From an uncultured Pelagibacteraceae bacterium (GTDB lineage: Bacteria > Pseudomonadota > Alphaproteobacteria > Pelagibacterales > Pelagibacteraceae): a stretch of DNA of 40,000 nucleotides. The position numbers and the translations under genes are program-made. Below the pieces are notes generated by a model. It saw only the letters and a program-made list of their open reading frames with translations, ran no database searches and was not told the DNA's origin. Position 1 is the first letter of the stretch, and each line of letters begins with the position of its first letter. Below, one piece after another: positions 31,892-40,000 of this stretch. The stretch spans positions 1 through 40,000 of the forward strand of contig CACCGK010000006.1 in the NCBI GenBank assembly GCA_902545555.1, given 5' to 3'.

Positions 31892-32610
31892 TTTTTAATA
31901 AACTCTGCTATATAGTTTACAGATAAATCTCTAGAAATACTCCATTCATCTTTAATAATATTAAAATTCATACCCTCTAATTTATTAAGTGATAAATCAT
32001 ACTTCATTAAAATTTTTTTTAGGTCCTCAGGTTTAACAAATTTTTCCCATTCGTGTGTTCCAATTGGAAGCCATCTTAAAACATATTCTGCTCCAACAAT
32101 TGCAAAAATATAAGATTTTAAAGTTTTGTTTATTGTTGCAACAAACATTAGTCCATTTTTTTTTAAAAGTTTTGAGCAAGACTTTAAAAAAAAATCTATA
32201 TCTTCAACATGCTCAACAATTTCCATATTTAAAATTACATCAAATTTTTTTGTAATTTTAAGCTTTTCAGGCGATGAACATAAATAATTAATTTTTAGTT
32301 TATTTTTTTTTGAATGGAGTTTTGCAATTTTTATATTTTTATCAGATGCATCGATACCTGTAACATTTGCTCCCATTCTTGACATTGGTTCGGATAGTAA
32401 CCCTCCACCACATCCAATATCTAAAATATTTATTCCTGATAAAGGTCTTAATTTATTTTTTAATTTGAAATTATTAATAATATTTTCTTTTATATATTTT
32501 ATTCTTGTTGGATTAAATTTATGAAGTGGTTTGAATTTACCTTCTGGATCCCACCATTCATTGGCCATTTTAGAAAATTTATCTATTTCTTTTTTATTTA
32601 CACTAGTCAT
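31888..32610 (-). CDS. ubiG: Ubiquinone biosynthesis O-methyltransferase
   Basis: A 240-residue SAM-dependent class I methyltransferase. The family N-terminus FSKMANEWWDPEGKFKPLHKFNPTR (12-36) is specific for UbiG, followed by the SAM motif DIGCGGG (64-70), NMEIVEHVED near 128-137 and TINKT near 158. It performs both O-methylations in ubiquinone synthesis, supporting the aerobic respiration implied by cycM. Its position divergent from lysC is widely conserved in alphaproteobacteria. Confidence 0.95.
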   Translation of the reverse strand: MTSVNKKEIDKFSKMANEWWDPEGKFKPLHKFNPTRIKYIKENIINNFKLKNKLRPLSGINILDIGCGGGLLSEPMSRMGANVTGIDASDKNIKIAKLHSKKNKLKINYLCSSPEKLKITKKFDVILNMEIVEHVEDIDFFLKSCSKLLKKNGLMFVATINKTLKSYIFAIVGAEYVLRWLPIGTHEWEKFVKPEDLKKILMKYDLSLNKLEGMNFNIIKDEWSISRDLSVNYIAEFIKN

Positions 32611-32622
32611 TGTGATAAATAG

Positions 32623-32650
32623 TTGACATAATAATTTAGATGTATTTTAT
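32623..32650 (+). promoter_or_regulatory. Promoter of the lysC-ispG-prfA-prmC operon
   Basis: A perfect TTGACA (32623-32628) is followed after 16 bp by TTTTAT (32645-32650), which matches the -10 consensus at four of six positions. A start near 32657 would give a leader of about 29 nt before lysC. Confidence 0.5.
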
Positions 32651-32685
32651 CCATTATTTATTAAATATTAATAATTAAAGCTAGC

Positions 32686-33897
32686 ATGAAAACTATCGTA
32701 TTAAAATTTGGAGGAACATCTGTAGGAACTATAGATAGAATTAAAAAGGTATGCAAAATTATTGCTTTTTACAAAAAGAAAAAAAATAAGGTGGTAGTTG
32801 TTTCATCAGCAATGAGTGGTGTGACAAATGAGTTAGTTAATAAATCTAAACTGATAAGTAGCAATTTTGATAGAGCAGAATATGATGCATTAGTTTCGAC
32901 TGGAGAGCAAGCATCATGTGCACTTATTGCTGGTAGACTAAAACATAATGGTTTTAAATCGAGATCTTGGACATCATGGCAATTACCTATTTTAACAGAT
33001 GGTCCTTATTCAAGTGCAAGGATTAGTTCAGTAGGTATCAAAGAAATAAATAGATATATAAATTCAGGTGGAATACCTGTAATCACAGGATTTCAGGGTG
33101 TAAGTAAAGATTTAAGAATAACAACAATCGGAAGAAGCGGATCTGATGCAACTGCAATTATGCTTGCAAAATTTATTAAAGCTGATGAGTGCATAATATA
33201 TACTGACGTAGATGGAGTTTATACTACTGATCCAAGGCAATATAAAAAAGCAAAAAAAATTAAAAAAATTTTTTATGACGAAATGTTAGAGATGGCATCT
33301 CTTGGTTCAAAAGTAATGCAGCCCACATCGGTTCAGGATGCAAAGCTGAATAAGATTGATGTTAAAGTAAAATCTTCATTTGTATCAAAATCTGGTACCT
33401 TAATAACAAATTCTAAAAAAGCATTTAGTGACCAAATTATTACTGGAATTTCATCAACAAAAAATGATGCTAAAATTACAATTGTAGGAGTAAAAGATAG
33501 ACCTGGCGTTGCTGCTTCTATTTTTAAACCACTATCGAAAAATCTTATCAATGTAGATATGGTAGTTCAAAATATATCTTTAGATGGAAAAGAGACAGAT
33601 CTTACATTTACTATAAAAGCTGATGATTTAAAAAAAACAGAGAAATTAATTAAACAAAATAAAAAAATATCTTTTAAAAAATTATCTTTTGATAAAGGTG
33701 TTTCTAAAGTTTCAATTATCGGTGTTGGTATGATAACAACTCCAGGTATAACATATAGAATGTTCCAGGCACTAGCCTCAAAAAAAATTAATATTTTAGT
33801 TATTTCTACTTCAGAGATAAAAATTTCAGTTCTAGTTTCTGTTAAGCATGTTAAAAGAGCAATAGCTGCTTTACATAAAGAATTTAAATTAGATTAA
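32686..33897 (+). CDS. lysC: Aspartate kinase
   Basis: A 403-residue aspartokinase. The kinase domain starts with KFGGTS (7-12) and has [14 protein letters not shown] near 35 and [12 protein letters not shown] near 146. Two C-terminal ACT domains (about 265-335 and 345-403; [20 protein letters not shown] and [12 protein letters not shown]) are the feedback-regulatory module for lysine and/or threonine. It is the first step for the aspartate amino-acid family and diaminopimelate. It heads a five-gene operon with gaps of 5, 2, 3 and 9 nt. In related genomes ptsP often follows lysC; here ispG occupies that slot. Confidence 0.96.
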   Translation: MKTIVLKFGGTSVGTIDRIKKVCKIIAFYKKKKNKVVVVSSAMSGVTNELVNKSKLISSNFDRAEYDALVSTGEQASCALIAGRLKHNGFKSRSWTSWQLPILTDGPYSSARISSVGIKEINRYINSGGIPVITGFQGVSKDLRITTIGRSGSDATAIMLAKFIKADECIIYTDVDGVYTTDPRQYKKAKKIKKIFYDEMLEMASLGSKVMQPTSVQDAKLNKIDVKVKSSFVSKSGTLITNSKKAFSDQIITGISSTKNDAKITIVGVKDRPGVAASIFKPLSKNLINVDMVVQNISLDGKETDLTFTIKADDLKKTEKLIKQNKKISFKKLSFDKGVSKVSIIGVGMITTPGITYRMFQALASKKINILVISTSEIKISVLVSVKHVKRAIAALHKEFKLD

Positions 33898-33902
33898 TTA
33901 TA

Positions 33903-34997
33903 ATGAGTTTAAGACCATTTAGAGATATTAAAAGAAGAAAAACAAAAGTAATAAATGTTGGAAATGTAAAGATTGGGGGTGACAATCCAATCTCTGTTCA
34001 ATCAATGACGAACACTTTAACTACGGATGTTAAAGCAACCATAAAACAAATTAATGATATAGCTGAGGAAGGCGCTGATATTGTAAGAGTGTCTTGTCCA
34101 GATGAGGACTCTTCGAAAGCATTAAAAGAAATAATAAAACATGTATCAATACCAGTAGTTGCAGATATACATTTTCATTATAAAAGGGCTATTGAGGCAG
34201 CAGAAAATGGAGCTAGCTGTTTAAGAATTAATCCAGGAAATATTGGAGATGAAACAAAGATACACGAGGTATTGAAAGCAGCAAAGAACAATAATTGTTC
34301 AATAAGAATTGGAGTAAATGCAGGTTCTCTGGAAAAAGATATTTTAGAGGAATTTAAAGAGCCTTGTCCAGAGGCATTAGTTAAAAGCGCTTTAAGAAAT
34401 ATAAAAATTTTAGAAGATAAAGATTTTTTAAATTTTAAGATAAGTGTCAAATCATCAGATGTATTCCTTTCGATAGCAGCGTATAGACAACTATCTAAAG
34501 TTATAGATTATCCTTTACACCTTGGAATTACAGAGGCAGGAAGTTTTGTATCTGGTAGCATAAAATCATCCATAGGGCTTGGTAGTTTATTAATGGATGG
34601 AATTGGAGATACTATTAGAATTTCTTTATCTGACAACCCAACTCAAGAGGTGAAAATTGGTAATGAGATATTAAAATCATTAAATCTGAGAAATAGAGGA
34701 GTAAAGATCATTTCTTGCCCTTCTTGCGCAAGACAAGCATTTCAGGTAATCGATACTGTCAAAATATTGGAAGAGAAACTAGCCCATATAAAAACTCCAA
34801 TAACATTGTCAATTATTGGGTGTGTTGTTAATGGACCAGGAGAAGCTGCAATGACAGATATAGGGATTACTGGAGGGGGGAAAGGAAATAATATGCTTTA
34901 TTTATCCGGCGTTCAGAATGAAAAAGTTATGACTGATGACATAATTAATAGGGTTGTAAGCGAAGTTGAGAAAAAAGCATCTGAATTAGAGAATTAA
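33903..34997 (+). CDS. ispG: 4-hydroxy-3-methylbut-2-en-1-yl diphosphate synthase
   Basis: A 364-residue iron-sulfur enzyme of the non-mevalonate isoprenoid pathway. The [4Fe-4S] ligands are C272, C275 and C307 plus E314, essentially the E. coli pattern; [10 protein letters not shown] near 306-315 is diagnostic. The N-terminal TIM barrel shows [15 protein letters not shown] near 24-38 and LRINPGNIG near 107-115. It reduces the cyclic diphosphate MEcPP to HMBPP, feeding ubiquinone and undecaprenyl synthesis. It is 5 nt after lysC and 2 nt before prfA. Confidence 0.96.
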   Translation: MSLRPFRDIKRRKTKVINVGNVKIGGDNPISVQSMTNTLTTDVKATIKQINDIAEEGADIVRVSCPDEDSSKALKEIIKHVSIPVVADIHFHYKRAIEAAENGASCLRINPGNIGDETKIHEVLKAAKNNNCSIRIGVNAGSLEKDILEEFKEPCPEALVKSALRNIKILEDKDFLNFKISVKSSDVFLSIAAYRQLSKVIDYPLHLGITEAGSFVSGSIKSSIGLGSLLMDGIGDTIRISLSDNPTQEVKIGNEILKSLNLRNRGVKIISCPSCARQAFQVIDTVKILEEKLAHIKTPITLSIIGCVVNGPGEAAMTDIGITGGGKGNNMLYLSGVQNEKVMTDDIINRVVSEVEKKASELEN

Positions 34998-34999
34998 TT

Positions 35000-36073
35000 A
35001 TGATACCCCTAAAAACAGTTGAGGAATTAATACTTAGACATTCATCCATAGAAAAAGATTTATCCACTGGTGGATTAGATAACAAGCTATTTGCCGAAAA
35101 ATCAAAGGAATACTCAGATTTAAATGAGATAGTTGGAAGTGCCAAAGATTACATTTCTTTTCAAAATGAAAAAGAAGAATTGGAGAAAATATTAAATGAT
35201 ATCTCTGCCGATGGAGAGCTAAAAAAAATGGCAGACATAGAATTGATAGATTTACAAAATCGATACGAAGCTAATGAAAAAAAACTAAAATTATTTTTGT
35301 TACCAAAAGATGAAGCAGATAAAAAAAATGCTATCATTGAAATAAGAGCAGGGACAGGTGGATTAGAGGCAAGTTTATTTGCATCAGATTTATTTAAAAT
35401 GTATGAAAAAGTTAGTCACAAAAAAAAATGGTCTTTAGAATTAATCTCAATATCTAGAAGTGATGCAGGAGGTTTAAAAGAAGTTATAGCTTCAATAAAA
35501 GGTACTAATATTTACTCAACACTTAAGTATGAGAGTGGAGTTCATAGAGTGCAGAGAGTTCCAGATACCGAAACTCAAGGAAGAGTTCATACATCAGCAG
35601 CAACAGTAGCTGTTTTACCTGAAGCAGAAGAGGTAGATTTAAAAATAAATGATTCTGACTTAAGAATAGATGTATTTAGAGCAGGTGGACCAGGTGGACA
35701 ATCTGTTAATACGACGGATAGTGCTGTAAGAATTACTCACATCCCAACTGGTTTAAGTGTATCTCAACAGGATGAAAAATCTCAACATAAAAATAAAGCC
35801 AAAGGTATGAAAATTTTAAGAGCACGTTTATATGAATTAGAAAGGTCAAGAATAGACAAAGAAAGATCTCAAGATCGTAAGACAAAAATTGGTACTGGAG
35901 ACAGATCAGAAAGAATAAGAACTTATAACTTTCCTCAAGGAAGAGTTACAGATCATAGAATAAATTTAACTCTTCATAAATTAGATGAATTTTTAGAAGG
36001 AGAAGCATTTGATGAAATGATCGAATCTTTGACTCTACAAGCTCAAGAGGAAAGTCTTAGTAACTTAAAATAA
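35000..36073 (+). CDS. prfA: Peptide chain release factor 1
   Basis: A 357-residue class I release factor. The stop-codon-reading PxT tripeptide is PDT (188-190) within [18 protein letters not shown], and the catalytic GGQ is at 232-234 in [12 protein letters not shown]. The rest of domain 3 ([22 protein letters not shown]) is standard. It terminates translation at UAA and UAG, the stops used by most genes here. The following gene, prmC, methylates the GGQ glutamine, so the pair is functionally linked. Confidence 0.97.
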   Translation: MIPLKTVEELILRHSSIEKDLSTGGLDNKLFAEKSKEYSDLNEIVGSAKDYISFQNEKEELEKILNDISADGELKKMADIELIDLQNRYEANEKKLKLFLLPKDEADKKNAIIEIRAGTGGLEASLFASDLFKMYEKVSHKKKWSLELISISRSDAGGLKEVIASIKGTNIYSTLKYESGVHRVQRVPDTETQGRVHTSAATVAVLPEAEEVDLKINDSDLRIDVFRAGGPGGQSVNTTDSAVRITHIPTGLSVSQQDEKSQHKNKAKGMKILRARLYELERSRIDKERSQDRKTKIGTGDRSERIRTYNFPQGRVTDHRINLTLHKLDEFLEGEAFDEMIESLTLQAQEESLSNLK

Positions 36074-36076
36074 TAT

Positions 36077-36919
36077 ATGAATATCAATTTAGCTATTAAT
36101 GAGGGTTCAAAAATTTTAAAAAGTAAATTTATACCCAACCCGCTATTAGATGCTGAAATTTTAATGGCAAAAACAATTAATAAAGATAGAAGTTATATTT
36201 TACTTAATTCAAGTGATTATATTAATAAAAACGACTTAGATAATTTCTTTAAGTTAATTGAACAGAGATCTTTGGGAAACCCGGTAGCATATTTAATTGA
36301 AAAAAAGTTTTTTTGGAATTCAGAATTTTTTGTTACAAAAGATATATTAATACCCAGGCCCGATACAGAGTTGGTTGTTGAAAATACATTAAGGTTAACA
36401 AAACAAAAAAGTAAAATTAATATTTTAGATATAGGTGTTGGTTCAGGCTGTATTATTGTATCAATTTTAAAGGAGAGAGAGAATTTTAGTGGAACTGGTA
36501 TAGATTTAAGTAAAAAATGTTTAATTATAAGTAAAAAAAATGCAATAGCTCATAAAGTTAGTTCTAGACTAAAATTATATAAATCAGATGTTGACAAATT
36601 CAATTTAGGAAAATATGATTTGATTGTTTCTAATCCTCCTTATATTAAAACATTTAAATTAAAATATTTGGAAAGAGATGTAGCTGATTTTGAACCAAGA
36701 CTAGCATTGAATGGTGGATTAGATGGTTTATCAGAAATTAGGAAAGTTATTAAAAAATCTTCTGAACTGATAAAAAAAAATGGTAAATTTGTTTTAGAGA
36801 TCGGTTTTGATCAAAAAAAAAAAGTAATTAATTTATTAAAACAAAATGGTTTTTTTATAAATAGTATTCAAAAAGATCTTGCTTATAACGACAGGTGCAT
36901 TGTAAGTACAAAAATATAA
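36077..36919 (+). CDS. prmC: Release factor glutamine N5-methyltransferase
   Basis: A 280-residue HemK-family methyltransferase. An N-terminal helical domain (1-75) precedes IPRPDTELVVE near 92-102, the SAM loop DIGVGSG (118-124) and the substrate motif NPPY (186-189). It methylates the GGQ glutamine of RF1 and RF2. Very long A runs (9 at about 36772-36780 and 11 shortly after) occur in the last third, the longest coding homopolymers I noticed. It is 3 nt after prfA and 9 nt before the DUF4167 gene. Confidence 0.95.
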   Translation: MNINLAINEGSKILKSKFIPNPLLDAEILMAKTINKDRSYILLNSSDYINKNDLDNFFKLIEQRSLGNPVAYLIEKKFFWNSEFFVTKDILIPRPDTELVVENTLRLTKQKSKINILDIGVGSGCIIVSILKERENFSGTGIDLSKKCLIISKKNAIAHKVSSRLKLYKSDVDKFNLGKYDLIVSNPPYIKTFKLKYLERDVADFEPRLALNGGLDGLSEIRKVIKKSSELIKKNGKFVLEIGFDQKKKVINLLKQNGFFINSIQKDLAYNDRCIVSTKI

Positions 36920-36928
36920 TTAAAAATT

Positions 36929-37390
36929 ATGGTAACATTTAGAAACAACAATAATAATAACAATAGAAGAAGTAGTTTTAGAAGAAATAATAGAAATTTT
37001 AAAACAAACGGAGAAAATTCTAAATTTAGTTCTAACTTTTCAAGTAACGATAATTTCAAAAGAAAAACTCCTGGAAGAAATAACCACAATGCTCCTAAAT
37101 TAATTGAAAAGTATAACGATTTAGCTAGAGAGGCTTTGTCAAATGGTGACAAAATTTTGTCAGAAAATTATTTGCAGCATGCAGACCATTTTACAAGAAT
37201 AATTAATGAAAGAGAAAGTTTTAAGAGGGAGAAATTTTCAGCAATAAGCTCAGAAAATAATTCTGATGTAACCGAGCAAAATATCGAAAATTCTGATCAG
37301 AATAAAGATAAAGATAAAGACTTAATAGAAAAAGCCGAGGATGAAGCTAAAATTCAAAAAAGTGCAAAATCTCAAGTAGAAATAAATTAG
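36929..37390 (+). CDS. DUF4167 domain protein with Asn/Arg-rich N-terminus
   Basis: A 153-residue protein. Residues 5-25 are almost entirely Asn, Arg and Ser including a run of seven Asn, the kind of basic low-complexity tail that binds nucleic acid. The conserved DUF4167 helix pair follows (APKLIEKYNDLAREALSNGDKILSENYLQHADHF, about 50-85), then an acidic tail. The family is alphaproteobacterial and sits after prmC in many genomes. Its function is unknown; an RNA- or ribosome-linked role is only a guess. Its stop interlocks with the convergent M23 gene in TTAG (37387-37390). Confidence 0.85.
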   Translation: MVTFRNNNNNNNRRSSFRRNNRNFKTNGENSKFSSNFSSNDNFKRKTPGRNNHNAPKLIEKYNDLAREALSNGDKILSENYLQHADHFTRIINERESFKREKFSAISSENNSDVTEQNIENSDQNKDKDKDLIEKAEDEAKIQKSAKSQVEIN

Positions 37391-38679
37391 TTTATTCCAA
37401 GTATTTTTTCAGATTTTAAAACATCTAATTTGATTTTTTTGGTTTCAAACAATTTTCTTTCTCCGCCTTTTAAAATTTTCCCTGATGGAAGTTTTAATTT
37501 TTGTGAATTAACTTTTTTTCCATTAACTATTACTTCATAATGTAAATGTGGCCCAGTAGATTTTCCAGTTGAGCCTACGTATCCTATTGTTTGACCTTGT
37601 TTAACCCTTACTCCTGATTTAATTCCCCTAGCAAATTTTGACATATGCGCATAAACAGTTTCATAAGTTGTGTTGTGTTTAATTTTAACACAATTACCAC
37701 CTCCACCACACCATCCTGCTTTTTTTACTACCCCATCCCCAGAAGCCATAATAGGTGTTCCCATTGGTGCTGCAAAATCTGTTCCTTTGTGCATTTTATT
37801 GAAACCATCTATAGGGTGTTTTCTCATACCGAAAGGTGATGAAAGTCTTGCTCCATTGATAGGTGTTTTCATTAATGCTTTTTTAACACTTTTACCATTT
37901 TTATTATAGTGACCTTCACTTCCTTCTTTATCAAAATAGTATAAACTATTTTCTTGACCACTAAGTTCTAAATTTGCAAAAAGAATTTCACCTGTTTCAA
38001 TAATTTCGTTTTTTTCGTTTAAATAAATTTCATACAAAATTTGAAACTTATCTTTTTTTCTAATGTCTCTTTGAAAATCAACTTGAAATCCATAAATTCC
38101 TGCAAATTCAATAATAATATTTGGAGGTATACTTTCATTTGTTGCTGCATTATACAAACTTTGAAGTATGACATTTTCTTTGTAAATTGTTTCTTTCTTT
38201 AATTTAATTGACAAAATTTGATTATTAAATTTGTCATTCTCACTATCTCTTTTTAAAACAATTTTTTGAGTATTTGAAATTTGATATATAAATTCCTCAA
38301 TTTTGTTATTTGTTTTATCTATAGTAAATAGAATTGATTGTTTTGTATTAAGCTTGTTAAGATTAATTTTTTTTTTAAGAGAACCTTTTATTTTAATTAT
38401 CTCATCTTTTTCAATTTCATAATTTTCAAGAATTTTGTCGAACGTCTCACCAGAACTGACCTTGTGTTTAATCTTTTTATATTTCGGATCAAGATTTTCA
38501 ACTATATGATTTAAAGTCTTCTTGAAATAAATGTTATCTATAAAATTATTATAAGTATTTTTATTTATTTTTTTATTATAATTGTAGTAGCTTGTTGATA
38601 TTGTAGTTATAATTACAATTATAATTAAACCAAAAATTTCAAAATTTTTTTTAAATTTATATTTTAAATTTTTAACCAT
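37387..38679 (-). CDS. M23 family metallopeptidase (LytM/MepM-like), membrane anchored
   Basis: A 430-residue protein with an N-terminal membrane helix (about 14-30), a LysM/OapA-like segment (KVSSGETFDKILENY, 73-87), a second beta-rich region and a C-terminal M23 endopeptidase domain. Zinc ligands are H297 and D301 in HKGTD and H380 in HLH (378-380), so the enzyme looks active. It probably cuts peptidoglycan cross-links in the periplasm during growth or division. The layout is that of E. coli MepM. It is divergent from the rRNA operon. Confidence 0.9.
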   Translation of the reverse strand: MVKNLKYKFKKNFEIFGLIIIVIITTISTSYYNYNKKINKNTYNNFIDNIYFKKTLNHIVENLDPKYKKIKHKVSSGETFDKILENYEIEKDEIIKIKGSLKKKINLNKLNTKQSILFTIDKTNNKIEEFIYQISNTQKIVLKRDSENDKFNNQILSIKLKKETIYKENVILQSLYNAATNESIPPNIIIEFAGIYGFQVDFQRDIRKKDKFQILYEIYLNEKNEIIETGEILFANLELSGQENSLYYFDKEGSEGHYNKNGKSVKKALMKTPINGARLSSPFGMRKHPIDGFNKMHKGTDFAAPMGTPIMASGDGVVKKAGWCGGGGNCVKIKHNTTYETVYAHMSKFARGIKSGVRVKQGQTIGYVGSTGKSTGPHLHYEVIVNGKKVNSQKLKLPSGKILKGGERKLFETKKIKLDVLKSEKILGIN

Positions 38680-39014
38680 TAATTTTTTTAAAGCTTCAAT
38701 TATTAGTTTAGAGGCAACTAAAAATCAAAAAAAACCCATAAAAATAGGGCATTTTTCTTTATTTTTTTAATCTTAAATGCTTGATTTCCTATAATTTTAG
38801 CCTATAAGCACTGAACTTTCTCAGTAAAATTATTGTTCAAACAATAAATAAGTGAGGATTATTGAGCTTTTTTGTTCAATTAGCTATTTAAAAAGTAAAA
38901 ATTTAAGAAGAGAAGTGTGGACGGTTAAGGTTACCAAAATTTGTCGTACACACTTCAACATTTATATAAATTTTATTCTTAGAATTTATATAGAAGCTAG
39001 TGTGCGCCGTTTTT
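38680..39014 (+). promoter_or_regulatory. rRNA operon promoter region and leader
   Basis: A 335-bp gene-free stretch. A promoter-like TTGATT (38781-38786) and TATAAG (38803-38808), 16 bp apart, would start near 38815; a perfect TATAAT at 38790-38795 overlaps it. The leader contains a 16-bp palindrome TATTGTT-CA-AACAATA (38831-38846), a hairpin GAAGTGTG/CACACTTC (38912-38919 and 38949-38956, reinforced by ACG/CGT inside) and a hairpin TATATAAATT/AATTTATATA (38963-38972 and 38983-38992). I do not see a convincing boxA. The minus-strand promoter of the M23 gene must also lie here. Confidence 0.6.
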
Positions 39015-40000
39015 AAACTTGAGAGTTTGATCATGGCTCAGAACGTACGCTGGCGGCACGCCTAACACATGCAAGTCGAACGAAGTAGCAATACTTAGTG
39101 GCAGACGGGTGAGTAACATGTAGGTATCTGCCCTTTGGCCTGGAATAACACGAGGAAACTTGTGCTAATACCGGATAAGTCTTTACGGAGAAAGCTTTAT
39201 GCACCATTGGATGAGCCTGCACTTGATTAGTTTGTTGGTGGGGTAATGGCCTACCAAGACTGTGATCAATAGCTGATTTGAGAGGATGATCAGCCACATT
39301 GGGACTGAGACACGGCCCAAACTCCTACGGGAGGCAGCAGTGGGGAATCTTGCACAATGGAGGAAACTCTGATGCAGCGATGCCGCGTGAGTGAAGAAGG
39401 CCCTTGGGTTGTAAAGCTCTTTCGTCGGGGAAGAAAATGACTGTACCCGAATAAGAAGGTCCGGCTAACTTCGTGCCAGCAGCCGCGGTAATACGAAGGG
39501 ACCTAGCGTAGTTCGGAATTACTGGGCTTAAAGAGTTCGTAGGTGGTTGAAAAAGTTGGTGGTGAAATCCCAGAGCTTAACTCTGGAACTGCCATCAAAA
39601 CTTTTCAGCTAGAGTATGATAGAGGAAAGCAGAATTTCTAGTGTAGAGGTGAAATTCGTAGATATTAGAAAGAATACCAATTGCGAAGGCAGCTTTCTGG
39701 ATCATTACTGACACTGAGGAACGAAAGCATGGGTAGCGAAGAGGATTAGATACCCTCGTAGTCCATGCCGTAAACGATGTGTGTTAGACGTTGGAAATTT
39801 ATTTTCAGTGTCGCAGCGAAAGCGATAAACACACCGCCTGGGGAGTACGACCGCAAGGTTAAAACTCAAATGAATTGACGGGGACCCGCACAAGTAGTGG
39901 AGCATGTGGTTTAATTCGAAGATACGCGCAGAACCTTACCAACACTTGACATGTTCGTCGCGACTTTAAGAGATTAAAGTTTTCGGTTCGGCCGGACGAA
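39015..40000 (+). rRNA. rrs: 16S ribosomal RNA, 5' two thirds (continues beyond window)
   Basis: The gene begins AAACTTGAGAGTTTGATC at about 39015 and includes the universal sites ACTCCTACGGGAGGCAGCAG near 39322, GTGCCAGCAGCCGCGGTAA near 39474 and AACTCAAATGAATTGACGG near 39864. About 986 nt are present, ending in the V6 region. Targets remembered for SAR11 probes 152R (39148-39169), 441R (39424-39445) and 542R (39500-39517) match throughout, placing the organism in SAR11. The 5' end is set by alignment with E. coli and may be off by a few bases. Confidence 0.98.

Noticed and set aside
36765..36835. A9 and A11 runs in prmC as possible programmed frameshift sites
   Set aside because: Both are read in frame through Lys codons of a full-length, recognisable PrmC, and there is no sensible shortened product; homopolymers of this kind are scattered through this AT-rich genome.
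38731..38755. CCC...GGG with a following T-rich stretch, considered as a terminator
   Set aside because: Only three G-C pairs form and the A-rich interior does not pair, so the hairpin would not be stable.
39031..39297. Open frame on the minus strand within 16S rRNA, and another at 39705-39905
   Set aside because: Both lie inside the unmistakable 16S rRNA gene; such frames are well-known annotation artefacts.

Overview
The window comes from a SAR11-type marine alphaproteobacterium (Pelagibacterales, probably close to Candidatus Pelagibacter). The 16S rRNA gene at the right end contains perfect matches, as I remember the probes, to the classical SAR11 hybridisation targets at 39148-39169, 39424-39445 and 39500-39517. 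The DNA is very AT-rich, spacers are tiny, and gene order is alphaproteobacterial (gcrA-argD-argF, cycM-kdsB-pheA, SRP RNA-dnaX-ybaB-recR, trpFBA-accD-folC, prfA-prmC-DUF4167). A tandem glycine riboswitch sits in front of malate synthase, which is a published SAR11 hallmark. I see no insertion sequence, prophage, CRISPR array or tRNA.

Layout. 1-2530 (+): the end of rmuC, an MGME1-like PD-(D/E)XK nuclease and an exonuclease I, i.e. three DNA-processing genes in a row; then trxA. 2879-15291 (-): one uninterrupted 14-gene block, transcribed rnd-like, kdsD, lptC, lptB, aroA, cmk, rpsA, ihfB, pyrF, trpF, trpB, trpA, accD, folC. No internal gap exceeds 16 nt. It joins Kdo/LPS export, shikimate and tryptophan synthesis, pyrimidine metabolism, translation, fatty-acid initiation and folate synthesis. 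15308-21275: an NDUFA9-like gene (+), gcrA (-), argD-argF (+), a membrane-anchored cytochrome c (-), and kdsB-pheA (+). 21322-23999 (+): SRP RNA followed by dnaX-ybaB-recR. 23974-30057: riboswitch-controlled glcB (-), accA (+) and secA (-). 30123-37390: argJ and a DUF1178 gene (+), ubiG (-), then the operon lysC-ispG-prfA-prmC-DUF4167 (+). 37387-38679 (-): an M23 envelope peptidase. 38680-39014: rRNA promoter and leader. 39015-40000: the first two thirds of 16S rRNA.

This is core genome with no accessory island, so the interest lies in unusual details of ordinary genes. Cytidylate kinase has lost the Walker A lysine. Tryptophan synthase has substitutions at catalytic and interface positions in both subunits (TrpB E109 position is D; TrpA FSDP loop is HNTP). 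AccA ends in a putative membrane tail. AccD and RecR have altered zinc-knuckle spacing, and FolC has Tyr in its P-loop. The SRP RNA has a URRC-type tetraloop and doubles as the 5' leader of dnaX. Genome compaction is extreme: all seven convergent gene pairs abut or overlap, four of them sharing a 4-bp double stop, and several promoters appear to give leaderless mRNAs.
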